From contig CAJXYS010000015.1 of assembly GCA_913063035.1 (NCBI GenBank), positions 1 to 64,000 of the forward strand: a DNA stretch of 64,000 bases, read 5' to 3'. This DNA comes from an uncultured Maritimibacter sp. (GTDB lineage Bacteria; Pseudomonadota; Alphaproteobacteria; Rhodobacterales; Rhodobacteraceae). The notes beneath the pieces were generated by a model that saw only the letters and a list, made by a program, of their open reading frames with translations, did no database searches and was not told the DNA's origin. Within the stretch, counting starts at the first letter, position 1, and each line of letters opens with the position of its first letter. The position numbers were made by a program, and so were the translations under genes. Of the stretch, positions 16,745 through 25,674 are shown in pieces.

Positions 16745-18447
16745 CCGGCGCGGCGACGGTCACCGCGGGCGGCGCGGTCTTCTCGCGCCTCAAGACGCTG
16801 GGCGTGGACTACGTCTTCGCCAATTCCGGCACCGACTTCCCCCCGATCATCGAGGGGCTGGCGGAGGCCGCGGCGCAGGACATCGATCTTCCGCGCGCGC
16901 TGGTCATCCCGCATGAGCATGCCGCGATGGGCATGGCGCATGGCTACTACCTGATGACGGGCCGACCGCAGGCGGTGATGCTGCACACCAATGTCGGCCT
17001 CGCCAACGGGGCCATCGGCGCGATCAACGCCGCCTGCGAGAACGTCCCGATCTTGCTGATGTCGGGCCGCACCCCGGTGACCGAGGCGGGCCGGTTCGGC
17101 GCGCGGACCGTGCCGATCGCCTGGGGCCAGGAGATGCGTGACCAGGCCGCTCTGGTGCGCGAGTCGGTCAAGTGGGACTACGAGCTGCGGTTTCCGGAGC
17201 AACTCCCGGGTCTGCTCGACCGTGCCCATGCCATCGCCATGTCGACCCCGCGGGGACCGGTCTACCTGTCCCTGCCGCGCGAAGTGCTCTGCGAGCCGAC
17301 GCCGGCGGCTGGGCTGGCCGCGCCGGTCTCGATGCAGCCGGTCGCCGCGGCGCCGGATCCGGCGGCGGTCGCGCAAGCCGCCGACTGGATCGCGGCCGCC
17401 GAACGCCCGCTGGTCATCGCGCAAAGGGGCGCGGGCGGGGATGCGACCTTCGCGGCCTTCGGGGCGTGGGTCACGGACTGGGCGCTGCCCGTTTCGTCGT
17501 GGTGGGCGACGCAGCTGGCCCTGCCGACCGATCACCCGGCCCATGTGGGCGCCGACCCGGGGCCCTGGCTGGCCGCGGCCGATCTCGTGGTCGTGATCAA
17601 CGCGCTGGCGCCCTGGTGGCCGGACCGGCACCCGCCGCATCCCGGGGCACGGGTCATCCAGATCGGCCCCGACCCGCTCTTCGCACGCTTTCCCGTGCGC
17701 AATTTCCGCGCCGACCTGGCGCTGGCCGGCGAACTGGACCTCAGCCTGCCGGCGCTCTTTGACGCGATGGCGCAGCGGGACGGGGACGCGGCCGCCCTCG
17801 CCACGCGTCGCAAGCGCATCGCCGCGGCGGCGGCGGACGCCCGTGCGGCCCGCGCCGCGCAGGCCGGGGACCGGGCCGGACCCGGCATCACCAAGGCGCT
17901 GGTCAGCCAGCGGCTCTCGGCCGCGCTCGAGGATATCGACTCGGCGGTCTTCTCCGAGCTTGGCACAACGCTCGGCGCGCTGGAGCGGCGCGCGCCGCGC
18001 AGCTGGTTCCAGGAACCCCATTCCGGGGGGCTCGGATGGTCTTTTCCCGCCGCGCTCGGCGCGCAACTGGCCGCGCCGGACCGGGTCTGCGTCGCCACCA
18101 TGGGGGACGGCTCCTACATCTTCGCCAACCCGACCGCCTGCCACCAGATCGCCGAGTCGCTGGAGCTGCCGGTCCTGGTGATCGTGCTGAACAATGCTGA
18201 ATGGGGCGCCGTGCGGGCCTCGGTCACGGGCCTATATCCCGACGGACATGCCGCGCGGGCCAACGAGATGCCGCTGACGGGACTCTCGCCGGTGCCCGAT
18301 TTCACCGCGACCGCCACGGCGAGCCGCGCCTGGGCGCGGCGGGTGACGGACCCGGCGGACCTCGACGCCGCGCTGGCGGAGGCGCTCGGGGTGGTGCGCG
18401 CAGACCGTCGGCAGGCGCTTCTCGACATAAGGGTGCTGCCCGGCTGA
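16741..18447 (+). CDS. Thiamine-diphosphate-dependent enzyme (acetolactate synthase/benzoylformate decarboxylase-like)
   Basis: A 568-aa enzyme with the three-domain ThDP fold. The N-terminal PYR domain has PHEHAAMGMAHGYYLMTGRP, whose Glu would activate the cofactor, and MLHTNVGLANG. The middle domain is about residues 200-340. The C-terminal PP domain has GLGWSFPAALGAQLA and the ThDP/Mg motif MGDGSYIF ending in VIVLNN. It is coupled by an ATGA overlap to the TRAP permease, so it probably acts on the imported acid or an early product, as a 2-oxo-acid decarboxylase or carboligase. It is not a housekeeping IlvB: no regulatory subunit is present and the PYR active-site segment differs. The substrate is unknown. 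Confidence 0.75.
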   Translation: MTGAATVTAGGAVFSRLKTLGVDYVFANSGTDFPPIIEGLAEAAAQDIDLPRALVIPHEHAAMGMAHGYYLMTGRPQAVMLHTNVGLANGAIGAINAACENVPILLMSGRTPVTEAGRFGARTVPIAWGQEMRDQAALVRESVKWDYELRFPEQLPGLLDRAHAIAMSTPRGPVYLSLPREVLCEPTPAAGLAAPVSMQPVAAAPDPAAVAQAADWIAAAERPLVIAQRGAGGDATFAAFGAWVTDWALPVSSWWATQLALPTDHPAHVGADPGPWLAAADLVVVINALAPWWPDRHPPHPGARVIQIGPDPLFARFPVRNFRADLALAGELDLSLPALFDAMAQRDGDAAALATRRKRIAAAAADARAARAAQAGDRAGPGITKALVSQRLSAALEDIDSAVFSELGTTLGALERRAPRSWFQEPHSGGLGWSFPAALGAQLAAPDRVCVATMGDGSYIFANPTACHQIAESLELPVLVIVLNNAEWGAVRASVTGLYPDGHAARANEMPLTGLSPVPDFTATATASRAWARRVTDPADLDAALAEALGVVRADRRQALLDIRVLPG

Positions 18448-18460
18448 CCGCACGCCGCGA

Positions 18461-18489
18461 TTGAAAACCGGGTTGATTGCGCGTATATC
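18461..18489 (+). promoter_or_regulatory. Candidate sigma-70 promoter of the Nudix gene
   Basis: TTGAAA (18461-18466), a 17-bp spacer, and TATATC (18484-18489), 45 bp before the Nudix start and just after the ThDP-enzyme stop. The fit to the consensus is good but no transcript data support it. Confidence 0.4.
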
Positions 18490-18534
18490 GGTGCGTCAAC
18501 GACAAAAAACACCAGAGCAGAGCCGTATCGTCCG

Positions 18535-18993
18535 ATGGGAACGCTGATCGAGAAAGCCTGGACCGAGGTCCTGAAGCCATTGCTGCGCCGCCCGCCGCGG
18601 CTGCAGGTGGCCGCGCTGTGCCATCGGCTCAAGGACGGCCGCCGCGAGGTGCTGGTGATCACGAGCCGCGGCACGGGGCGCTGGATCATTCCCAAGGGCT
18701 GGCCGATCCCGGGCCAGGACGGGCCGGGCACGGCGCTGCAGGAAGCCTGGGAAGAGGCCGGGGTCCGCAAGGGGCGGGTCTCGCCGGCGCCGCTCGGCGG
18801 CTACGGCTACGTCAAGCTGGGCGAGACCGGCCTCGAGGAACCCTGCCGGGCGGATGTCTACGCCATCGCGGTGCGCGAGATGGCCCGTGACTATCCCGAA
18901 CGCGCCGAGCGTCGCCGCAAATGGGTGACGCCGGCCAGGGCCGCCGAGATGGTCGACGAGCCCGAACTCCGCGAGATTCTCCGCAACTTCTGA
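18535..18993 (+). CDS. Nudix hydrolase (diphosphoinositol-polyphosphate-phosphohydrolase-like)
   Basis: A 152-aa Nudix protein. RWIIPKGWPIPGQ leads into the Nudix helix ALQEAWEEAGV, which keeps the catalytic EExxE-type glutamates. The first Glu and the Arg of the classic box are replaced by Gln, as is common in the alphaproteobacterial PKGWP subgroup. The YGYVKLGE and VDEPELREILRNF ends fit DIPP-like proteins. It likely hydrolyses a nucleoside diphosphate derivative or inorganic/diphospho polyphosphate substrate; which one is unknown. It has its own candidate promoter and is followed by the long inverted repeat. Confidence 0.8.
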   Translation: MGTLIEKAWTEVLKPLLRRPPRLQVAALCHRLKDGRREVLVITSRGTGRWIIPKGWPIPGQDGPGTALQEAWEEAGVRKGRVSPAPLGGYGYVKLGETGLEEPCRADVYAIAVREMARDYPERAERRRKWVTPARAAEMVDEPELREILRNF

Positions 18994-19059
18994 GCACGCA
19001 TCGCCGGGGGGGGTGACGGGTGCCGTCCGCGCGGGCGCCCCCGGGCCGCTTCGCGGGGG

Positions 19060-19147
19060 TTCATGCCTCCGGCGGGGATATTTCCGCCACTTGGAAGAGG
19101 CTCCGGGGCTCCAAGTGGTCCAAATATCCTCGCGCCGGAGGCGCGAA
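19060..19147. repeat. Long imperfect inverted repeat (paired copies of an extragenic element)
   Basis: The left arm 19060-19095 and right arm 19110-19147 are imperfect reverse complements with a 14-nt loop. Shared blocks are GCCTCCGGCG, GGATATTT and CCACTTGGA. The element lies between convergent Nudix and truA genes and could form a long hairpin that terminates both. A related single copy occurs at 31522-31553. Confidence 0.7.
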
Positions 19148-19163
19148 ACCTGTCCGGCCGGCC

Positions 19164-19931
19164 TCAGGCGAAGGGATCCTCGGGATACCCGACGCCCGCG
19201 AGATAGAGCCCCTGGGGCGGGCAGACCGGGCCGCAGGCGGCGCGGTCGCGCGCGTCCAGCGCCGACTTGACGTCCTCGGGTGCCCAGGCCCCGGCGCCGA
19301 CTCGTTCCAGCGTGCCGACCAAGCTGCGGACCTGGCTGTGCAGGAAGCTCCGCGCGCGGAGGTGGAAGCGGTATTCCGTGCCGTGGGGAATGTCCCGCGT
19401 CTCGATCTCCAGGGCGTCGAGCGTTTTCACCGGCGATTTCGCCTGGCAGAGCGTTGCGCGGAAGGTGGTGAAATCGTGCCGCCCGAGCAGGTGCGCCGCC
19501 CCGGCGCGCATCGCCTCGGCGTCGAGCCCGTGGCGAACCTGCCAGACAAGGCCGCGGTCATGGGTCACCGGCGCACGGCGGCTCACCAGGCGGAAAAGAT
19601 AGCGCCGTTCCCGGGCGGAGAACCGCGCGTGGAAATCCGCGTCCACCCGCGCCACGGCCAGAACGGCCACCGGATCGGGCCGCAGGTGGGAATTGAGCGC
19701 CTCCATCAGCCGGAACGGGTCCCAGTCGCGCCCCATGTCGCAATGGGCCACCTGTCCAAGCGCGTGGACCCCGGTATCGGTGCGGCCGGCCGCCGCGATG
19801 GAGGGCAGGTCGTGCGCAAGCCGCGCGAGCGCGCGCTCGACCGCCTCCTGCACCGAGGGCTGGTCTTTCTGTCGCTGCCAGCCGGCGAAGGGCGCGCCGT
19901 CGTATTCGATCTTGAGGGCGTAGCGGGGCAT
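19164..19931 (-). CDS. truA: tRNA pseudouridine(38-40) synthase
   Basis: A 255-aa TruA that isomerises U38-U40 in the tRNA anticodon arm. The N-terminal [20 protein letters not shown] and [20 protein letters not shown] with the catalytic Asp are diagnostic. [20 protein letters not shown] is the conserved C-terminal RNA-binding segment. Length is normal for the family. The ATG at 19931 gives the standard N-terminus; the frame stays open to 19967 without need. It ends next to the inverted repeat and is divergent from the YcjX-like gene. Confidence 0.95.
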   Translation of the reverse strand: MPRYALKIEYDGAPFAGWQRQKDQPSVQEAVERALARLAHDLPSIAAAGRTDTGVHALGQVAHCDMGRDWDPFRLMEALNSHLRPDPVAVLAVARVDADFHARFSARERRYLFRLVSRRAPVTHDRGLVWQVRHGLDAEAMRAGAAHLLGRHDFTTFRATLCQAKSPVKTLDALEIETRDIPHGTEYRFHLRARSFLHSQVRSLVGTLERVGAGAWAPEDVKSALDARDRAACGPVCPPQGLYLAGVGYPEDPFA

Positions 19932-20049
19932 GACCGACCCGATAGCCCGTGCCCGCCCCGTGCACAATCCCCCGCCCCCAGGGTCCTGACCCTAGGAACC
20001 GGCGTCGGCGCCGCCTATCTTGGCCCGAAGGGACAGCGAGGAACACGTC

Positions 20050-21471
20050 TTGGGAATCGGAAACATCGCGGACAGCATCGCCCGGCAGGTGGAACGGGCC
20101 GGCGCGGAGGCGGGCGCGCTCTTTTTCGAGCCGGTGATCCGGCTGGGCGTCACCGGGCTGTCCAGGGCCGGCAAGACCGTCTTCATCACATCGCTGGTCG
20201 CCAACCTGATGGATCGCGGGCGGATGCCGCAACTCCATGCCGCCGCGTCGGGTGCGATCCGCGCGGCCTGGCTGCAGCCCCAGCCCGACGATACGGTGCC
20301 GCGCTTCGACTACGAGGCGCACCTCGCGGCGCTGACCGGGCCCACGCCGCACTGGCCGCAATCCACCAGGCATGTCAGCCAGCTGCGGCTGTCGCTCAAG
20401 GTCCAGCCGGCGGGGCTGATCTCGGGGCTCGGCGGTCCGCGGACGGTGCATCTCGACATCGTGGATTACCCGGGCGAGTGGCTTCTCGATCTCGGGCTTC
20501 TGGACCAGTCCTATGCCGGCTGGTCCGAGCGCGTGCTGGCCCGCGCCGCGGCGCGGGACGGCTTGGCGGCGCCGCTGCGCGCCGCGCTCGACGCGACCGA
20601 CCCGACCGCGCCCTTCTCCGAGACCGAGGCGCAGGCGCTCGCCGGCGGCTATACCGCCTACCTCGACGCGGCCCGCGCGGCCGGGCTGTCGGACTGCACG
20701 CCGGGGCGGTTCCTGCTGCCCGGAGAGATGGCAGGGTCGCCCGCGCTGACCTTCGCGCCGCTGCCGGCCCCCGGCGGCAGGGCGCCCCGCGGCAGTCTCT
20801 GGCGCGAGATGGAGCGGCGCTTCGACGCCTACAAGGCCCAGGTGATCAAGCCATTCTTCCGCGCGCATTTCGCACGCATCGACCGGCAGGTGGTGCTGGT
20901 CGACGCGCTGGGCGCGATCCATGCCGGCCCGCCCGCGGTCGCGGAACTCGAGACCGCGATGACCGATATCCTGGCGGCGTTCCGCCCCGGGCGGAACAGC
21001 TGGCTGGCCTCGATCCTCGGCAAGCGGGTCGAGCGGATCCTCTTCGCCGCGACCAAGGCCGACCACCTGCATCACGAACAGCACCCGCGCCTGACCGCCT
21101 TCATGGAGGCGCTTCTGCGCCGGGCCCGCGACCGTGCGGATTTCGCCGGGGCGACCACGGCGGCCATGTCCATCGCGGCGCTGCGCGCGACGGTCGAGGA
21201 AACGCGCCCCCACGGCGGGGCGGAGGTCGGCTGCGTCCGCGGCCGGTTGCTGGAGGACGGACGGCAGGCGGCCTTCTACCCGGGAGCGCTGCCCGAGGAT
21301 CCGAACGTCCTTCTCGCCCCGGCGCGCGAGGGCGCGCCGCGCTGGCTGGAGGCCGATTACGAGATCATGAGCTTCGCCCCCGCGCCGATGACGCTCCGCC
21401 AGGGCGAGGGACCGCCGCATATCCGCCTCGACCGGGCGGCGGAGTTCCTGCTTGGGGATCGTCTCGGATGA
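20050..21471 (+). CDS. ycjX: YcjX-like P-loop GTPase/ATPase (DUF463)
   Basis: A 473-aa protein of the YcjX family. Walker A is GVTGLSRAGKTVFITSLVAN near the N-terminus. HLDIVDYPGEWLLDL supplies the Walker-B-like Asp, and FAATKADHLHH resembles the TKAD specificity motif. I chose the TTG at 20050 because GAGGAA lies six bases upstream; an earlier in-frame TTG at 20020 has none. It is followed 22 bp later by a YcjF-like membrane protein. In enterobacteria ycjXF belong to the phage-shock regulon, though no psp genes are seen here. The cellular function is not established. Confidence 0.8.
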   Translation: MGIGNIADSIARQVERAGAEAGALFFEPVIRLGVTGLSRAGKTVFITSLVANLMDRGRMPQLHAAASGAIRAAWLQPQPDDTVPRFDYEAHLAALTGPTPHWPQSTRHVSQLRLSLKVQPAGLISGLGGPRTVHLDIVDYPGEWLLDLGLLDQSYAGWSERVLARAAARDGLAAPLRAALDATDPTAPFSETEAQALAGGYTAYLDAARAAGLSDCTPGRFLLPGEMAGSPALTFAPLPAPGGRAPRGSLWREMERRFDAYKAQVIKPFFRAHFARIDRQVVLVDALGAIHAGPPAVAELETAMTDILAAFRPGRNSWLASILGKRVERILFAATKADHLHHEQHPRLTAFMEALLRRARDRADFAGATTAAMSIAALRATVEETRPHGGAEVGCVRGRLLEDGRQAAFYPGALPEDPNVLLAPAREGAPRWLEADYEIMSFAPAPMTLRQGEGPPHIRLDRAAEFLLGDRLG

Positions 21472-21493
21472 CGCCCGCCACCGGAGAGACCGC

Positions 21494-22495
21494 ATGACCG
21501 AAAAGCCAGGCCCCGTTCTGTTCGATCTTGACGCGGACCAGCCGGATGCCAGCCCGGCCAGCGCCCCGCCCGTCGAGGACGGCCCCGCCGAGATGCCCGA
21601 GGGCGAGGCGATGCGCACCGTCGCGGCGCTGACGGCGCGGCGATCCTCGGCGCTCTGGCGGTGGTTCCTGCGGGCAGCGCTGGCGCTCTTGCTGCTCGTG
21701 GTCTCGGTGACGGCCTGGGATTTCGTCACCGGGCTCTTGGAACGCAACCTCTGGCTGGGGCGCGGGGCGCTGGTCCTGCTCGCCGTTCTGGGCGCCCTGG
21801 CCCTGGCGCTGGTCTTCCGCGAATGGGTGGCGCTGGTCCGTCTGCGCCGGGTGGACGCGATCCGCCAGGCGGCCGAGGCGGCGCGCGCGGGCGGCGCGCT
21901 GGCCGAGGCGCGGGCGGTCACGGACCGGCTAGACCGCCTGTATGCGGGCCGGTCGGATCTTGCCTGGGCGCGGCGGCGTCTGTCCGAGAGGCGTGGCGAG
22001 CTGGTGGACGCGGATGCGTTGCTGGACCTGTCCGAACGCGAACTGGTCGCGCCCCTCGACGCCGCCGCCCGCCGCGAGGTCGAGGCGGCGGCGCGGCAGG
22101 TGGCGACCGTCACCGCCGTCGTGCCGCTGGCATTGGCCGACGTGATGACCGCGCTGGTGGCCAATCTGCGCATGATCCGCCGGGTGGCGGAAATCTATGG
22201 CGGGCGGGCCGGCACCGTCGGCGCCTGGCGGCTGATGCGCAGCGTGCTGACCCACCTTGTGGCGACCGGCGCCGTGGCGGTCGGCGACGACCTGATTTCC
22301 ACCGTCGCGGGGGGCGGGCTGCTCTCCAGGGTCTCGCGGCGCTTCGGCGAGGGCGTGGTGAACGGGGCCCTGACCGCGCGGGTGGGCATCGCCGCGATGG
22401 AGGTCTGCCGCCCGGTGCCGTTTTCCGCCGCGCGCCGCCCCTCGGTCTCGTCGCTGGTGCAGCGGGCGCTCTCGGGGCTGTTCGGGCGGGCCTGA
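21494..22495 (+). CDS. ycjF: YcjF-like membrane protein (DUF697/TIGR01620)
   Basis: A 333-aa inner-membrane protein. A hydrophilic N-terminal part (1-55) is followed by two hydrophobic segments (about 56-110, with LRAALALLLLVVSVTAWDF and a second after LWLGR). A long helical domain and a DUF697-like C-terminal region, with VVPLALADVMTALVANLRMI, complete it. The ATG at 21494 has GGAGAG upstream; the longer frame from 21452 would overlap the YcjX-like gene. Paired with that gene in one operon, as in most proteobacteria that carry them. Confidence 0.75.
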   Translation: MTEKPGPVLFDLDADQPDASPASAPPVEDGPAEMPEGEAMRTVAALTARRSSALWRWFLRAALALLLLVVSVTAWDFVTGLLERNLWLGRGALVLLAVLGALALALVFREWVALVRLRRVDAIRQAAEAARAGGALAEARAVTDRLDRLYAGRSDLAWARRRLSERRGELVDADALLDLSERELVAPLDAAARREVEAAARQVATVTAVVPLALADVMTALVANLRMIRRVAEIYGGRAGTVGAWRLMRSVLTHLVATGAVAVGDDLISTVAGGGLLSRVSRRFGEGVVNGALTARVGIAAMEVCRPVPFSAARRPSVSSLVQRALSGLFGRA

Positions 22496-22700
22496 CGGGG
22501 GCGGCGAGACGCCCTGCCGGTGGCTCTGGACGCTCCCGGGTACGGCGCGTATAACCCGGCCCATGATACAGCCATTCGCCGTCATCATCCGAATTACCGG
22601 CCCGGCGCTCTGACAGACAGAGCGGCCGGGACAAGGCGTCTGCCCCGTCGCGCCGCCCCACCCAGATACCCGTGATTGCCGAGCCGAGGACACAAGATCC

Positions 22701-25658
22701 ATGTGCGCTGACACGCCTGACTACAAGGACACGCTCTTCCTGCCGAAAACCGATTTCCCGATGCGCGCGGGGCTGCCGAAGCGCGAGCCGGAGTGGCTCG
22801 CCCGCTGGGAGGAGATCGGTATCTACCACCGCCTGCGCGAGAAGCCGGGGCGCGAGACGTTCATCCTGCATGACGGCCCGCCCTACGCGAACGGGCACCT
22901 GCATATCGGGCACGCGCTGAACAAGATCCTCAAGGACATGGTCGTGCGCAGCCAGCAGATGATGGGCAGGGATTCGCGCTACGTGCCCGGCTGGGATTGC
23001 CACGGCCTGCCGATCGAGTGGAAGATCGAGGAACAGTACCGTGCCAAGGGCCGGTCCAAGGACGAGGTCTCCAAGGTCGAGCTGCGCCGCGAATGCCGCG
23101 CCTTCGCCGACAAATGGATCGACGTGCAGCGCGCGGAATTCAAGCGCCTCGGCGTCACCGGCAACTGGGAAGACCCATACCTGACGATGGACTTCCACGC
23201 CGAGGCGGTGATCGCGGCGGAGTTCCAGAAGTTCCTGATGAACGGCACGCTCTACCAGGGATCCAAGCCCGTGATGTGGTCGCCCGTGGAGAAGACCGCC
23301 CTGGCCGAGGCCGAGGTCGAGTACCACGACCACCAGTCGCCGACGATCTGGGTGAAGTTCCCGATCCTCTCGGGCGGGGCCGACCTGCCGCCGAACGGCG
23401 AGCCGACGGACTACCCGGCTGCCGCCCAGCGGCTGGTGAAGGAGGATCTGCACGACGCCGCGGTCGTGATCTGGACCACCACGCCCTGGACGATCCCGCA
23501 GAACCGCGCGGTCTGCTTCAACCCCGAGCTTTCCTACGGGCTCTACCGCGTCACCGACGCACCCGAGGAAAACTGGGCGCGCCCGGGCGACCGTTACCTG
23601 ATCGCCGACGCGCTCGCCGAAGAGGTGCTGGCCGCCGCCCGTGTCGAGGGCCACGCGCGGGAGCGGACCGTCACCGCCGAGGAACTGGGCAGCCTGGTGA
23701 CGGCACATCCGCTGCGCGGCGTGGCTGACGGCGCGGGCGAGTGGGATTACGACGTGCCGCTTCTGCCCGGCGACCACGTGACCGAGGATGCCGGCACCGG
23801 CTTCGTCCACACGGCGCCGAGCCACGGTGACGACGACTACCGGATCGGGCTCGCGCATGGGCTGAAGATGACCCACAACGTGCTGGAGGATGGCAGTTTC
23901 CGCCCGGACCTGCCGCTTTTCGGCGGCGGCGTCATCATCACCCACAAGGGCAAGGAGGGCGACGCCAACAAGCGCGTCATCGACGCGCTCGCGGGCGCCG
24001 GGGCGCTGATCGCGCGCGGCCGGCTGAAGCACTCCTATCCCCATAGCTGGCGCTCGAAGGCGCCGCTCATCTACCGCAACACGGCCCAGTGGTTCGCGGC
24101 CATCGACACGCCCGTTGGCGACGGGCAGGATGCCCACGGCACCACGATCCGCGCGCGGGCGCTGACCTCGATCGACGAGCTGGTGACCTGGACGCCGCCC
24201 TCGGGGCGGAACCGGCTGCATTCGATGATCGCCAACCGTCCGGACTGGGTGCTCTCGCGCCAGCGGGCGTGGGGCGTGCCGCTGACCTGTTTCGTCAAGA
24301 AGGGCGCCCGTCCCGAGGACGCGGATTTCCTGCTGCGCAACGAGGAGGTGAACGCGCGCATCGTCGCCGCCTTCGAGCAAGAGGGCGCGGATGCCTGGTA
24401 CCTGGACGGCGCGAAGGAGCGGTTCCTCGGCGGGATCGTCGACCCGGACGCCTACGAGCAGGTCTTCGATATCCTGGACGTGTGGTTCGATTCCGGCTCG
24501 ACCCACGCTTTCGTGCTGCGCGACCGTGCCGACGGGACCGCGGACGGCATCGCCGATCTCTACCTCGAGGGCACCGACCAGCATCGCGGCTGGTTCCATT
24601 CCTCGATGCTGCAGGCCTGCGGCACCAAGGGCCGCGCGCCCTATCGCGGGGTGCTGACCCACGGCTTCACGCTGGACGAGAAGGGCATGAAGATGTCCAA
24701 GTCGCTCGGCAATACCGTGGCGCCCGAGGACGTGACCAAGCAATACGGCGCCGACATCCTGCGGCTCTGGGTGGCGCAGTCGGATTACACCGCCGACCTG
24801 CGCATCGGCCCGGAGATCCTGAAAGGCGTGGCCGACAGCTATCGCCGCCTGCGCAACACGATGCGCTTCATGCTGGGCAACCTCGCCGGCTTCGAGGACT
24901 CCGAACGGATTGACCCGGCCGAAATGCCGGAGCTGGAACGCTGGGTGCTGCACCGGCTGGCCGAACTCGACCACACCGTGCGCGAGGGCTACGCGAAATA
25001 CGACTTCCAGGGCGTGTTCCAGGCGCTGTTCAACTTCTGCACCGTGGATCTCTCCTCGGTCTATTTCGACATCCGCAAGGATGCGCTCTACTGCGACGCC
25101 GCCGACAGCACGCGGCGCCGGGCGGCGCGCACGGTGCTGGACCTGCTGTTCCACCGGCTGACCACCTGGCTTGCGCCGGTCCTGGTCTTTACCATGGAAG
25201 AGGTCTGGCTGGAACGGTTCCCGGGCGAAGGCAGCTCGGTCCACCTTGTGGACATGCCAGCTACGCCGGCCGACTGGCTCGACGAGCCGCTGGCGGCGAA
25301 ATGGGCCGGGATCCGGCAGGTGCGCCGCGTGGTGACCGCGGCGCTCGAGATCCAGCGCCGCGACAAGGTGATCGGCGCCAGCCTCGAGGCCGCACCGGTC
25401 GTGCATGTGCGCGACCCGGAGGTTCTCAAGGCCCTGCGCTCGGTCCATTTCGAGGATGTCTGCATCACCTCGGATGTTTGGCTGACCGGTGACCCGATCC
25501 CGAACGAGGCCTTCCGCCTGCCCGAGATCGAGGGCGTCGGCGTGGTCTTCGAGCGCGCCGAGGGCGAAAAGTGCCAGCGCTGCTGGAAGATCCTGCCCGA
25601 TGTCGGCCAGCACGCCCATCCGATGGTCTGCAAGCGCTGCAACGACGCGTTGGGCTGA
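22701..25658 (+). CDS. ileS: Isoleucyl-tRNA synthetase
   Basis: A 985-aa class Ia synthetase charging tRNA-Ile. The HIGH motif is HDGPPYANGHLHIGHALNK, the KMSKS loop is GMKMSKSLGNTV, and WTTTPWTIPQNRAVCF belongs to the CP1 editing domain. The C-terminal zinc site EKCQRCWKI...VCKRC is present. Length fits bacterial IleS with a slightly enlarged editing domain. The ATG at 22701 has GAGGA ten bases upstream. The 205-bp leader shows no riboswitch I can recognise. It is followed closely by the ogt-like gene on the same strand. Confidence 0.97.
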   Translation: MCADTPDYKDTLFLPKTDFPMRAGLPKREPEWLARWEEIGIYHRLREKPGRETFILHDGPPYANGHLHIGHALNKILKDMVVRSQQMMGRDSRYVPGWDCHGLPIEWKIEEQYRAKGRSKDEVSKVELRRECRAFADKWIDVQRAEFKRLGVTGNWEDPYLTMDFHAEAVIAAEFQKFLMNGTLYQGSKPVMWSPVEKTALAEAEVEYHDHQSPTIWVKFPILSGGADLPPNGEPTDYPAAAQRLVKEDLHDAAVVIWTTTPWTIPQNRAVCFNPELSYGLYRVTDAPEENWARPGDRYLIADALAEEVLAAARVEGHARERTVTAEELGSLVTAHPLRGVADGAGEWDYDVPLLPGDHVTEDAGTGFVHTAPSHGDDDYRIGLAHGLKMTHNVLEDGSFRPDLPLFGGGVIITHKGKEGDANKRVIDALAGAGALIARGRLKHSYPHSWRSKAPLIYRNTAQWFAAIDTPVGDGQDAHGTTIRARALTSIDELVTWTPPSGRNRLHSMIANRPDWVLSRQRAWGVPLTCFVKKGARPEDADFLLRNEEVNARIVAAFEQEGADAWYLDGAKERFLGGIVDPDAYEQVFDILDVWFDSGSTHAFVLRDRADGTADGIADLYLEGTDQHRGWFHSSMLQACGTKGRAPYRGVLTHGFTLDEKGMKMSKSLGNTVAPEDVTKQYGADILRLWVAQSDYTADLRIGPEILKGVADSYRRLRNTMRFMLGNLAGFEDSERIDPAEMPELERWVLHRLAELDHTVREGYAKYDFQGVFQALFNFCTVDLSSVYFDIRKDALYCDAADSTRRRAARTVLDLLFHRLTTWLAPVLVFTMEEVWLERFPGEGSSVHLVDMPATPADWLDEPLAAKWAGIRQVRRVVTAALEIQRRDKVIGASLEAAPVVHVRDPEVLKALRSVHFEDVCITSDVWLTGDPIPNEAFRLPEIEGVGVVFERAEGEKCQRCWKILPDVGQHAHPMVCKRCNDALG

Positions 25659-25674
25659 TGGGCGGGGCGGCGCC

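Noticed and set aside
16741..18447. Catabolic or biosynthetic acetolactate synthase
   Set aside because: No small subunit or ilvC nearby, and the PYR-domain active-site segments differ from IlvB; the TRAP coupling favours another 2-oxo-acid substrate.
22496..22700. T-box or other riboswitch in the ileS leader
   Set aside because: No conserved T-box sequence or anti-terminator was seen, and T-boxes are not expected in alphaproteobacteria.
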